From an uncultured Bacilli bacterium (lineage in GTDB: Bacteria; Bacillota_I; Bacilli_A; RF39; UBA660), in contig CANQLF010000012.1 in assembly GCA_947624635.1 (NCBI GenBank), positions 1 through 14,779 of the forward strand: 14,779 bases of DNA, read 5' to 3'. Position numbers and translations under genes: made by a program. Below, one piece after another: positions 1 through 6,266 of the stretch. The notes beneath the pieces are model-generated. The model saw nothing but the letters and a program-made list of their open reading frames with translations. It did not search any database and was not told the origin of the DNA. Position 1 is the stretch's first letter; the number at the start of each line of letters is the position of its first letter.

Positions 1-216
1 GCTGATTTAACAAAAGAAAATATAAAAGAAACTTTTAATAATGAATATATAATGAAACTTAGGGAAAAACACATCAATGGTAATGTAAAAGGAACCATAT
101 GTGATAATTGCATCAATAATAATAAAGAGATTCCCATTCCTCTTGTTAAAAAACTTTGTAAACTAAATAATTATAATACATTTTGTAATCATTTAAAAAG
201 TATTAAAAAGGAGTGA
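1..216 (+). CDS. C-terminal fragment of a radical SAM/SPASM-like protein (5'-partial)
   Basis: Frame 1 is open from the window edge to a TGA at 214-216, giving 71 residues with no start inside the window. The segment LREKHINGN followed by the pair CDNC (about residues 34-37) resembles the end of SPASM-type radical SAM enzymes, where an arginine/histidine-containing helix precedes a C-x2-C pair that binds an auxiliary iron-sulfur cluster. Further cysteines lie near the end (KKLC, TFCNH). The catalytic radical SAM core would lie upstream and cannot be seen, so this rests on the C-terminal pattern alone. The stop overlaps the ribosome binding site of the next gene, which suggests translational coupling with the glycosyltransferase-like gene. 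Such proteins often sit in surface-polysaccharide clusters; a role there is inference. Confidence 0.55.
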   Translation, partial: ADLTKENIKETFNNEYIMKLREKHINGNVKGTICDNCINNNKEIPIPLVKKLCKLNNYNTFCNHLKSIKKE

Positions 217-224
217 TAAACCAA

Positions 225-1664
225 ATGAAAGCCATCAAGGATTTTTTAAAAAAAGAGATAAAAGATAATATGTTTGATAGAGAACTATTTGGAATAAAAT
301 ATTGGGAATTTGTACGAGTTCCGATTTCATTTGAAGTTAATACTGTAATAGAAAACTCTTCAAGTATGTTTGCAAAAAACAAATTAAGTATTAAGAGATA
401 TATTCCAAATATAAAGACTTTTAATAATTATTTTTTAAAGAAAAGAAAGGCAGATATTTTATTTATATCCCAATCTAGAAGAGCTAATTATAAAGGAAAA
501 TTTAGAAATAATTATATTGATTATTATATTGACTATTTAAAAAAGGACTATGAAGTTTTAACTTTAGAAGAACCAGCATGGAGCTCTTTATCTATATCTA
601 ATAGAGCACATGAATTTCCAATTTACACAGATAATGTTTTTTTTACTGATTTTCATGAGATAGCTTTTATTATAAAAAGAACTTTATATAAATTTTTTCG
701 TTATAATAAATATAGAAAGATAGTAAAAGAATATTATAATGTTAGAAAAATAGTAAATTCTTGGTATAATTCTGATAATATAAACTTTAAAAAGCCATTT
801 GTAAATACATTAATAAGATTGTGCATTGATAAAAAATACATAAAAAGATTATTGAAAAAAATAAATCCAAAAATAGTAATGTTACATTATATGCCATCAA
901 ATTTTAAAGAAATGCTAATAATGGAATGTAATAATCAAAATATAACTACAATAGAAGTTCAGCATGGAACTATAACCAAAGTTGATCCATTAATAAATAA
1001 ATGTTTTGATGTAAGTAAATTAAATGCCATGACTAAATACATATTTAGTTTTGGTGAAAATCAAGTTAATAAGTATGCATTATCAATAGAAAATACTAAA
1101 AATGTTATACCCATAGGTTTTCCTTTTTTTGAAGAAATAATGAAAAAAATAAAACAAAAAAGAAAAAAATATATATTGGTTATAAGCCAATCTACGATTG
1201 GTAATGAAATGGCCAATTTTACTTCTGAATTATCAAAACTCTTGATAAATTCAAACATAAAAATTATTTTTAAATATCATCCAAATGAAATGTCTCGTGA
1301 TTATCAATGTTTAAAAAAGAGTAATATAATAGAAATAAAAAATGAAAGAAGTATATATGATATACAAAGTGAAAGTATTTTACAAATTGGATCGTATTCG
1401 ACATCTTTGTATGAAGGTTTTGCAATGAAAGTACCAACTTTAATTGTCAAAACAATGTTTGGTTCAATTGAAACTGTTGATATATTTAATAATATTACAA
1501 AGGGGGTATATTTTATAAATAGTCCTAATGATGTTTTAAAATATATAGATAAAAAAAATATAATACCAGATGATAAAGATATAGAAAAATTATGGCAAAA
1601 AAATGCAAAAATAAATTTGATTAAAAATATTAAAAAAATAATGGAGGAAGAAAAATGGAATTAG
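225..1664 (+). CDS. GT-B-like surface/capsular polysaccharide transferase
   Basis: This 479-residue protein probably transfers a sugar or polyol phosphate in cell-surface polysaccharide synthesis at the cytoplasmic membrane face. Three motifs support this: EVQHG (about 244-248), KYHPNE (about 350-355) and GSYSTSLYEGF (about 389-399). Together they resemble the nucleotide-binding half of GT-B-type capsule, sialyl- or teichoic-type transferases. There is no signal peptide or clear membrane segment; the N-terminal third is lysine- and aromatic-rich. A GTG at 213 is in frame but lies inside the AGGAG ribosome binding site (209-213), so the ATG at 225 is the better start. The end overlaps the following Nudix gene by 10 bases, indicating one operon. 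Donor and acceptor cannot be deduced. Confidence 0.6.
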   Translation: MKAIKDFLKKEIKDNMFDRELFGIKYWEFVRVPISFEVNTVIENSSSMFAKNKLSIKRYIPNIKTFNNYFLKKRKADILFISQSRRANYKGKFRNNYIDYYIDYLKKDYEVLTLEEPAWSSLSISNRAHEFPIYTDNVFFTDFHEIAFIIKRTLYKFFRYNKYRKIVKEYYNVRKIVNSWYNSDNINFKKPFVNTLIRLCIDKKYIKRLLKKINPKIVMLHYMPSNFKEMLIMECNNQNITTIEVQHGTITKVDPLINKCFDVSKLNAMTKYIFSFGENQVNKYALSIENTKNVIPIGFPFFEEIMKKIKQKRKKYILVISQSTIGNEMANFTSELSKLLINSNIKIIFKYHPNEMSRDYQCLKKSNIIEIKNERSIYDIQSESILQIGSYSTSLYEGFAMKVPTLIVKTMFGSIETVDIFNNITKGVYFINSPNDVLKYIDKKNIIPDDKDIEKLWQKNAKINLIKNIKKIMEEEKWN

Positions 1665-2203
1665 TAGATGTATATGATGAAAGACATGAAAAACTAGGAT
1701 ATACAAAAGAAAAGAAAAAATTAGAAATAGGAGAATTTAGATTATCTTGCTTTGTATGGATAATTAATGATAATGGAGAATTACTTATCCAACAGAGATT
1801 AGCAACAGCTAAAAAATGTCCTAATATGTGGGAAACAGCATCTGGTGGTGCAAAAAATGGAGAAAGTGGAATTGATGGATCAATAAGAGAGTTACAAGAA
1901 GAATTAGGCTTAAAAGTTAATAAAAAAGAATTGAAATATATTGGAACTTTTGCCAGAACAAATGATTATGTTGAAGTTTTCTTATTAAAGAAAAATGTTA
2001 AAATCGATAATTTAAAACTTCAAGAAGAGGAAGTACAAGCAGCAAAATGGGTAAAAATTTCAGAATATGAAAAATTAATTAAGGATGATAAAGCCTGTGA
2101 TACAAGTTTTAATATGTTTAAAGAATACTATAATAAATATTATAATAAATATGTTGTGTTTATAGATGGGAAGCCAGTATTAAAAGAAATTGAAAATTCT
2201 TAA
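1655..2203 (+). CDS. Nudix hydrolase (isopentenyl-diphosphate-isomerase-like subgroup)
   Basis: This 182-residue protein has a complete Nudix box: G64, five residues, E70, seven residues, then RELQEELGL (78-86). This loop-helix-loop binds divalent metal and catalyses hydrolysis of a nucleoside diphosphate linked to another group. The N-terminal part (VDVYDERHEKLGYT, then a GEF-R-SCFVWI strand and LLIQQR) resembles the IPP-isomerase/YfcD-like branch common in Bacillota, which may act on nucleotide sugars or other diphosphates. The ATG at 1655 is preceded by GGAGG at 1643-1647, and the gene starts inside the end of the transferase gene. A link to activated sugars used by the neighbouring transferase is possible but inferred. 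It is full length. Confidence 0.85.
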   Translation: MELVDVYDERHEKLGYTKEKKKLEIGEFRLSCFVWIINDNGELLIQQRLATAKKCPNMWETASGGAKNGESGIDGSIRELQEELGLKVNKKELKYIGTFARTNDYVEVFLLKKNVKIDNLKLQEEEVQAAKWVKISEYEKLIKDDKACDTSFNMFKEYYNKYYNKYVVFIDGKPVLKEIENS

Positions 2204-2216
2204 AATTCATAGAGTA

Positions 2217-2245
2217 TTGCATATTTTTTAATAATGGTATAAAAT
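2217..2245 (+). promoter_or_regulatory. Predicted sigma-A promoter for helD copy 1
   Basis: TTGCAT (2217-2222) is followed after 17 bases by TAAAAT (2240-2245), with the run TATAAAAT giving a good -10. Transcription would begin near 2252, about 48 bases before the helD start. An 8-bp inverted repeat, AAAATTCA (2202-2209) and TGAATTTT (2252-2259), brackets the promoter. The -35 is weak (three of six consensus bases). Confidence 0.45.
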
Positions 2246-2299
2246 AGCATTTGAATTTTTATATATTATTTTATGGTGCATATATGGAGGGGATTATAT

Positions 2300-4474
2300 A
2301 TGGATGAATTGTTAAAAGAAAAAGAAACATTAAAAGAAACATTAAAAACTGTTGAAAAATTACTAATAAAAGAAAAGGATGAATACAAAAAAATATTTAG
2401 TAACTTTTCTGGAAGTAGAGAGGAATTATGGGATATTACTGATAGAATGAAAATTCATATCAAAAATTTAGAAGTGTCACTAGATAAACCATATTTTGCC
2501 AGAATAGATTTTACATATGATGACGATAATAAAACGCAAGTAGTGTATATTGGAAAGAATGGTATAATGGATGATACCAATATAGTAGTAACTGATTGGA
2601 GAGCTCCAATAAGTTCTCTATATTATGATGCTGAAGTTGGTAAATGTAGTTTTGAAGCACCAGAAGGTATTATAACTGGTAATATGGATCTTAAAAGACA
2701 ATATGAAATAGAAAAAGGAGAATTATTAGAATATTTTGATGTTGATTTAGTATCAAATGATAGTTTATTACAAAAATATTTAAATACTAATAATGATTCT
2801 AGATTAAAAAGTATAGTAGCAACAATACAAAAAGAACAAAACGAAGTAATAAGAAAAGCATTAAATGATAATCTAATAATACAAGGTGTTGCAGGTAGTG
2901 GTAAAACTACAGTAGCTCTTCATAGAATAGCGTATCTAGTTTATAATTATATGAAATCTATTAAACAAAACCAATACTTAGTTATTGGACCAAATCCTGT
3001 GTTTATTAAATACATTAAATCAGTTCTACCAGATTTAGATGTATCAGGTGTAGAACAAAATACATTTGAAGGTTTTGCTAAAACTTATATCGGAGAAGAT
3101 ATAAACATAAACTCCTCTGATAGAAAAGTTAATGCAAGTATATCTGGAAAATTAAGTAATGACGTTGATAAATTTAAATCATCAATGAAATATAAAAATA
3201 TGATAGAAAAATTTTTAAATCTATATTTTCATAGTATTACTTCTAAAGATTTAATGATAGATGGTTTTAAAGTATTATCTAGTAAGAAAATAAGTGAAAT
3301 ATTTGAATCTACAAATGGTAACTTTAATACAAGTTTAAATAGCAGAATTGAAGTAACTATTGATAAATTATGTAAATATATAAGTGAAAGAAATGATAGA
3401 ATTTTATCTAACTATAATGATTATTCATATGAATTATTTGAAAAAGCAACAAATGAAAATGATAGAAATAAATTAAGAAAGAAATTTGCTAAAGAAAGAG
3501 AAGAAATAAAAAAAGATTGTAGATCAACTATTAGAAAGTACTTTAACAAAGCAACATTATCTATTACTAAATTATATAGAGTATTTATAGATTCAATTAA
3601 AGATTTTGATATTTATGGATATGAAAATATAGATATTATTAAAAAACAAACTTCAGCAAACATAAAGAAAAATAACTATGATTTTGAAGATTTAGCAGCT
3701 TTAATGTATATTAAACAAATGGTATCTCCTGATAGAGATTACAATAAATATAAACATGTAGTTATTGATGAAGCACAAGATTTAGGAGAATTCAATTTCT
3801 ATGTACTTAAAAATATTTTACCATTCGCAACATTCAGTATATTTGGTGACTTAGCTCAATCTATATATGACTATAGAGGTGTTGATAATTGGGAAGATGT
3901 AAACAGCATAATGTTTGATAACAAAGGATCTATAGTTCATTTTAATAAAAGTTATCGTACTACTTCACAAATAATGAATGTAGCAGATGAAGTATCAGAT
4001 AGTATTGGACTAGGGAAATCAGATTTAGTTGTAAGACAAGGTAATCCTGTAAGTTTTAATCAAGTAGAAGAAAAAGATAATATTCCAAGTTATATTATTA
4101 AAAAAATTCAAGATTTTAAAGATAAAGGTTACAAAACAATTGCAGTTATAAGTAAAACAGAATTAATGTCATACTGCATAAACGATGATTTAATTGACAA
4201 TGGATTATCTATTCCTAATATTTCTATTAGTGATGATTTAACTGATGATAGATATAGTGTATGCACTATTTCAAATCAATTAGCTAAAGGACTAGAGTTT
4301 GATGCAGTAATAGTTAATGGGGCTTCTGAAGAAATATACTCATCTAATAGTAGTTTAGATATGAAATTATTATATGTAGCTATAACAAGAGCTCTACATG
4401 AACTTGATATTATATATAGTGGTGAAATAACAAAACCATTACAAAAATTTTTAACAACTAAGCACAAGGTTTAA
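2300..4474 (+). CDS. helD: HelD-like RNA polymerase-associated SF1 helicase, copy 1
   Basis: This 724-residue SF1 (UvrD/Rep-like) ATPase is of the HelD type, which in Bacillus inserts into RNA polymerase and releases stalled or inactive polymerase from nucleic acid. Residues 1-62 form a charged helical region predicted as a coiled coil, followed by the HelD signature PYFARIDF (64-71) and TDWRAPISSLYY (98-109). ATPase motifs follow in order: TIQKEQ (175-180), Walker A GVAGSGKT (196-203), Walker B IDEAQD (D490-E491), FGDLAQSIYDYRG (about 515-527), SYRTT (about 551), KGLEFD and LLYVAITRA (690-698). An in-frame ATG at 2273 exists, but GGAGGGG at 2286-2292 sits 7 bases before the ATG at 2300, so the latter is chosen. 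All motifs are intact, so it is probably active. A diverged paralogue lies at 12489-14705. Confidence 0.88.
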   Translation: MDELLKEKETLKETLKTVEKLLIKEKDEYKKIFSNFSGSREELWDITDRMKIHIKNLEVSLDKPYFARIDFTYDDDNKTQVVYIGKNGIMDDTNIVVTDWRAPISSLYYDAEVGKCSFEAPEGIITGNMDLKRQYEIEKGELLEYFDVDLVSNDSLLQKYLNTNNDSRLKSIVATIQKEQNEVIRKALNDNLIIQGVAGSGKTTVALHRIAYLVYNYMKSIKQNQYLVIGPNPVFIKYIKSVLPDLDVSGVEQNTFEGFAKTYIGEDININSSDRKVNASISGKLSNDVDKFKSSMKYKNMIEKFLNLYFHSITSKDLMIDGFKVLSSKKISEIFESTNGNFNTSLNSRIEVTIDKLCKYISERNDRILSNYNDYSYELFEKATNENDRNKLRKKFAKEREEIKKDCRSTIRKYFNKATLSITKLYRVFIDSIKDFDIYGYENIDIIKKQTSANIKKNNYDFEDLAALMYIKQMVSPDRDYNKYKHVVIDEAQDLGEFNFYVLKNILPFATFSIFGDLAQSIYDYRGVDNWEDVNSIMFDNKGSIVHFNKSYRTTSQIMNVADEVSDSIGLGKSDLVVRQGNPVSFNQVEEKDNIPSYIIKKIQDFKDKGYKTIAVISKTELMSYCINDDLIDNGLSIPNISISDDLTDDRYSVCTISNQLAKGLEFDAVIVNGASEEIYSSNSSLDMKLLYVAITRALHELDIIYSGEITKPLQKFLTTKHKV

Positions 4475-4492
4475 TAATCTATTGTGCTTTTT
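4460..4492 (+). terminator. Intrinsic terminator overlapping the end of helD copy 1
   Basis: AAGCACAA (4460-4467) pairs with TTGTGCTT (4482-4489), giving an 8-bp stem with a 14-base loop that contains the helD stop codon. The downstream arm runs into five T's (4488-4492). With only three G-C pairs it is probably leaky, so the Nudix gene 24 bases downstream may be expressed by read-through. Confidence 0.6.
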
Positions 4493-4507
4493 GTGATATA
4501 AAAAGGA

Positions 4508-4573
4508 GTGATAAAATGTTACCAGTTAATATTTATGAACTTGGAACAGTAGATGATAGCGTTCTAACTAGAG
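4508..4573 (+). repeat. Direct repeat, left copy (66 bp, identical to 14714-14779)
   Basis: Base-by-base comparison shows identity from GTGATAAAATG at 4508 to CTAACTAGAG at 4573 with the last 66 bases of the window, at an offset of 10,206. The base just upstream differs (A at 4507, G at 14713) and similarity then falls away. The repeat begins in the spacer between ribosome binding site and ATG and covers the first 19 codons of the YtkD-like Nudix gene. Its right limit is unknown because the window ends. Confidence 0.97.
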
Positions 4574-4923
4574 TAGTGTGTGTATCAAGGTATAAGGATA
4601 AATGGGTTTATGCAAAACACAAAATTAAGAAAACTTGGGAAATACCTGGAGGTCATATTGAACAAGGTGAAACATGGCTTGAAGCAGCTAAAAGAGAAAT
4701 GTATGAAGAAACAGGAGCTATAGATTTAGATATAGAACCAATTTGTCTTTATTCGATTTCCTCATATGGGCTTTTATGTTATGCAGAAATCAAAAAATTT
4801 GAAAAAATACCAGATTTTGAAATGGAAGAAATAGGATTCTTCGATGATGAACCAGATAATCTAACATATAAAGAATCTCATCATTTATTTTTAGAAACAG
4901 TAAAAGAAAGGAAGGGTTTATAA
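4516..4923 (+). CDS. Nudix hydrolase, YtkD-like (putative 8-oxo-dGTP pyrophosphatase)
   Basis: This 135-residue protein has a complete Nudix box: G45, five residues, E52, seven residues, then REMYEET (60-66) and G67. The flanking strands (VVCVSRYKDKWVYAKH, TWEIPGGHIE) resemble YtkD/MutT-like enzymes that hydrolyse oxidised or non-canonical nucleoside triphosphates. The substrate is assigned by resemblance only. The GGAG at 4505-4508 and ATG at 4516 are well placed. It lies 41 bases after helD copy 1, separated by a leaky-looking terminator, and 3 bases before a truncated second Nudix gene. Its first 58 bases recur exactly at 14722-14779 behind helD copy 2. Confidence 0.85.
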   Translation: MLPVNIYELGTVDDSVLTRVVCVSRYKDKWVYAKHKIKKTWEIPGGHIEQGETWLEAAKREMYEETGAIDLDIEPICLYSISSYGLLCYAEIKKFEKIPDFEMEEIGFFDDEPDNLTYKESHHLFLETVKERKGL

Positions 4924-5109
4924 ATGAGAAGACCACACCAAATATTAGCCTTTCCATACAAAAAAGATAAAGATGGAAAATACTTATATGCATGTTTTTG
5001 CAGAACAGGTAAAAATGAAAGATGGCAAGGAATAGCTGGTGGAGTAGAAGATGGTGAAACACCAATGGAAGCATGCAGAAAAGAATCTTATGAAGAAGCA
5101 AAAAAATAA
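4924..5109 (+). pseudogene. Truncated Nudix hydrolase (ends inside the Nudix box)
   Basis: The 61-residue reading frame starts like a full Nudix protein (MRRPHQILAFPY, then WQGIAGG) and enters the Nudix box: G39, E45, then KESYEEA (53-59). A run of seven A's and a TAA then end it, before the box's last glycine and the whole C-terminal half. Homologues of this type are about 150 residues. I read the other two forward frames downstream: one stops at once, and the other gives about 30 residues with no Nudix character. A simple frameshift is therefore unlikely, and the 3' half seems deleted or replaced. The first box arginine is lysine. A stable product is doubtful. It follows the YtkD-like gene by 3 bases and lies just before the LysR promoter. 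Confidence 0.7.
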
Positions 5110-5117
5110 TTTTATTG

Positions 5118-5146
5118 TTGACTTTTACAAATAAAAATAGTAGTAT
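5118..5146 (+). promoter_or_regulatory. Predicted promoter of the LysR-type regulator gene
   Basis: TTGACT (5118-5123), a 17-base spacer and TAGTAT (5141-5146) make a plausible sigma-A promoter with a strong -35 and a four-of-six -10. The 5' untranslated region would be about 80 bases. It lies immediately after the truncated Nudix frame, so the regulator is probably transcribed on its own. Confidence 0.5.
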
Positions 5147-5213
5147 TTATCTTAAATTAAAGCAACTGAAGATAATTAATCAAAAATAGTTTAATATAAT
5201 ATTTACTATTTTT
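5133..5213. repeat. AAAAATAGTA inverted repeat around the LysR promoter
   Basis: AAAAATAGTA (5133-5142) overlaps the promoter spacer and -10. Its exact reverse complement, TACTATTTTT, lies at 5204-5213 just before the ribosome binding site. A nine-base direct copy, AAAAATAGT, is at 5182-5190. Three related half-sites in 80 bases could be operator sites for autoregulation by the LysR protein, but AT-rich chance similarity is not excluded. Confidence 0.35.
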
Positions 5214-5231
5214 TAGGAAGAAGGGTTTTAA

Positions 5232-6101
5232 ATGAATAAATTTGAGATTAATTTAAACCTTTATAGAAGCTTTTACTATGTTGCAAAATACGAGGGATTT
5301 ACCAAAGCCAGTACTCATGCAATGTTGTCTCAATCATCTTTAAGTACAAATATTAAAATATTAGAAGAGAGCTTAGAAACTAAATTATTCTATAGAAAAA
5401 CAAATAATTTAACATTAACAAAAGAAGGGAAAGCTTTATTTTCGAAATTAGAAGAAGTCGTTAATATATTAAATAAGGATATTGAACAAAAAGAATTAAA
5501 CATAGGTTGTTTAAGAGTTATAGCTGATAATTATTTAGATGACACTATCCAAAAATTTAAACAACAATTTAAAGATATTACTATTAATTTTAATTTTTCA
5601 AAAAATACTGAATTATATCAAATGTTAAAAAAAGATGAAATTGATATAATTATAAGTAGATATCCACTATTTTATAAATTTGACAATTATATAACTGTAG
5701 AAAAAATAAAAGATACTGAAAATGTATTTGTTTGTTCTAAAAGTTTTTTTGAGAAAGAAAAAGAAAAAATGGAATCAGAAAATTATGTGTATCCACTAAT
5801 TTTACCAGATAGTTCAGAAAAAAGAAGAAAAATAGAACAATATTTAATTGACAATGATATTAATTATAATGTAGATATCGAAATACCAAATTCAAATTTG
5901 GTAAAAAAGTTAATATTAAAAGATATAGGAATAGGATATATCAATAAAAAATATGTGGAAGAAGAACTAAAAAATAATGAAATGATAATAGTAGATAAAT
6001 TTAAGAATATACCTTTAGATAATATTACAATAATATATGATAGCAAAAAAAATAATTATATTGTAGATACTTTTGTTAAAATATTTAAGGAAACTATTTA
6101 A
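5232..6101 (+). CDS. LysR-family transcriptional regulator
   Basis: This 289-residue protein has the usual LysR length and plan. An N-terminal winged helix-turn-helix (about 6-64) includes FYYVAKYEGFTKASTHAMLSQSSLS and a following recognition and wing segment (LEESLETKLFYRK). A linker helix and a periplasmic-binding-protein-like effector domain follow (about 90-289), with the typical core strand ELNIGCLRVIAD. AAGGG at 5221-5225 precedes the ATG at 5232. Unlike many LysR genes it is not divergent from its neighbour but reads in the same direction as the radical SAM/phosphoketolase operon, 165 bases upstream of that operon's first enzyme gene. It is a candidate regulator of that operon as well as of itself; the effector is unknown. 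No frame damage is visible. Confidence 0.9.
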   Translation: MNKFEINLNLYRSFYYVAKYEGFTKASTHAMLSQSSLSTNIKILEESLETKLFYRKTNNLTLTKEGKALFSKLEEVVNILNKDIEQKELNIGCLRVIADNYLDDTIQKFKQQFKDITINFNFSKNTELYQMLKKDEIDIIISRYPLFYKFDNYITVEKIKDTENVFVCSKSFFEKEKEKMESENYVYPLILPDSSEKRRKIEQYLIDNDINYNVDIEIPNSNLVKKLILKDIGIGYINKKYVEEELKNNEMIIVDKFKNIPLDNITIIYDSKKNNYIVDTFVKIFKETI

Positions 6102-6112
6102 AATTCCAATAG

Positions 6113-6141
6113 TTGATATTTAAAATTCATATTAATATTTT
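6113..6141 (+). promoter_or_regulatory. Possible promoter for the leader and radical SAM operon
   Basis: TTGATA (6113-6118), 17 bases, then TATTTT (6136-6141) is the best candidate between the LysR stop and the leader ORF. The -10 matches only four of six bases. The start would be near 6148, about 20 bases before the leader ribosome binding site. Read-through from lysR is an alternative. Confidence 0.3.
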
Positions 6142-6149
6142 ATTGAATT
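6124..6149. promoter_or_regulatory. Candidate operator dyad overlapping the leader promoter
   Basis: AATTCA (6124-6129) and TGAATT (6144-6149) are exact inverted arms, and the sequence midway between them, AATATT (6134-6139), is itself palindromic about the same centre. This symmetric 26-bp dyad covers the predicted -10. It could bind the upstream LysR protein or another regulator; in DNA this AT-rich it could also be chance. Confidence 0.3.
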
Positions 6150-6182
6150 GTGTGATAAGATTTTTTTAGAGGATGTGATAAT

Positions 6183-6230
6183 ATGTCTAGAAAAATTTTA
6201 TCATTTTACTTTGTTAGTGATGAAGATTAG
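6183..6230 (+). CDS. Leader ORF, 15 codons (MSRKILSFYFVSDED)
   Basis: A short frame starts at ATG 6183 behind AGAGGATGTGATAAT, the same ribosome-binding context (purine-rich SD plus TGATAA) used by genes starting at 4516 and 14722. It encodes MSRKILSFYFVSDED and stops with TAG at 6228-6230. Its last four sense codons are the left arm of the intrinsic terminator, and its stop codon is in the loop. A ribosome reaching the end of this frame would cover that arm and block terminator folding. Arrest in the SFYF segment or failure to initiate could change that outcome. This is the geometry of a translated attenuator leader. I do not recognise the peptide, and there is no run of one amino acid to suggest the signal. 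Confidence 0.6.
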   Translation: MSRKILSFYFVSDED

Positions 6231-6251
6231 GGGATCTTTGTCACTTTTTTT
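6216..6251 (+). terminator. Intrinsic terminator/attenuator upstream of the radical SAM gene
   Basis: AGTGATGAAGAT (6216-6227) pairs fully with ATCTTTGTCACT (6234-6245): twelve pairs, two of them G-U wobbles, around the six-base loop TAGGGG. The right arm runs into seven T's (6245-6251). The ribosome binding site of the radical SAM gene (AAAGGAG, 6253-6259) begins two bases later, so termination here would silence the operon. Two further copies of a similar sequence (TGTGATAAGAT at 6151-6161 and TGTGATAATAT at 6174-6184) lie upstream. The first can pair with the right arm with one bulged base and may offer a competing fold. Confidence 0.8.
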
Positions 6252-6266
6252 GAAAGGAGATTTTTT

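Noticed and set aside
213..224. GTG at 213 as the start of the transferase gene
   Set aside because: It lies within the AGGAG ribosome binding site and overlaps the previous stop; the ATG at 225 is properly spaced.
2273..2299. Upstream ATG at 2273 for helD copy 1
   Set aside because: No ribosome site precedes it, and the GGAGGGG at 2286-2292 would fall inside the coding sequence; the ATG at 2300 is ideally spaced and begins the typical HelD coiled coil.
4494..4502. Extended -10 (TGATATAAA) in front of the YtkD-like Nudix gene
   Set aside because: No -35 at suitable distance, and transcription would start inside the ribosome binding site.
4790..5101. Minus-strand open frames, including a 103-codon one
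   Set aside because: They are antisense shadows of well-supported Nudix, HelD, LysR and PHP genes, with hydrophobic low-complexity products and no ribosome sites.
5103..5190. Frameshift rescue of the truncated Nudix gene through the A-run
   Set aside because: One alternative frame stops almost at once; the other gives about 30 residues without the expected glycine or any Nudix-like strand pattern.
6151..6251. T-box or metabolite riboswitch upstream of the radical SAM gene
   Set aside because: The region is too short and lacks the conserved T-box sequence or any aptamer I recognise; a translated leader explains the layout better.
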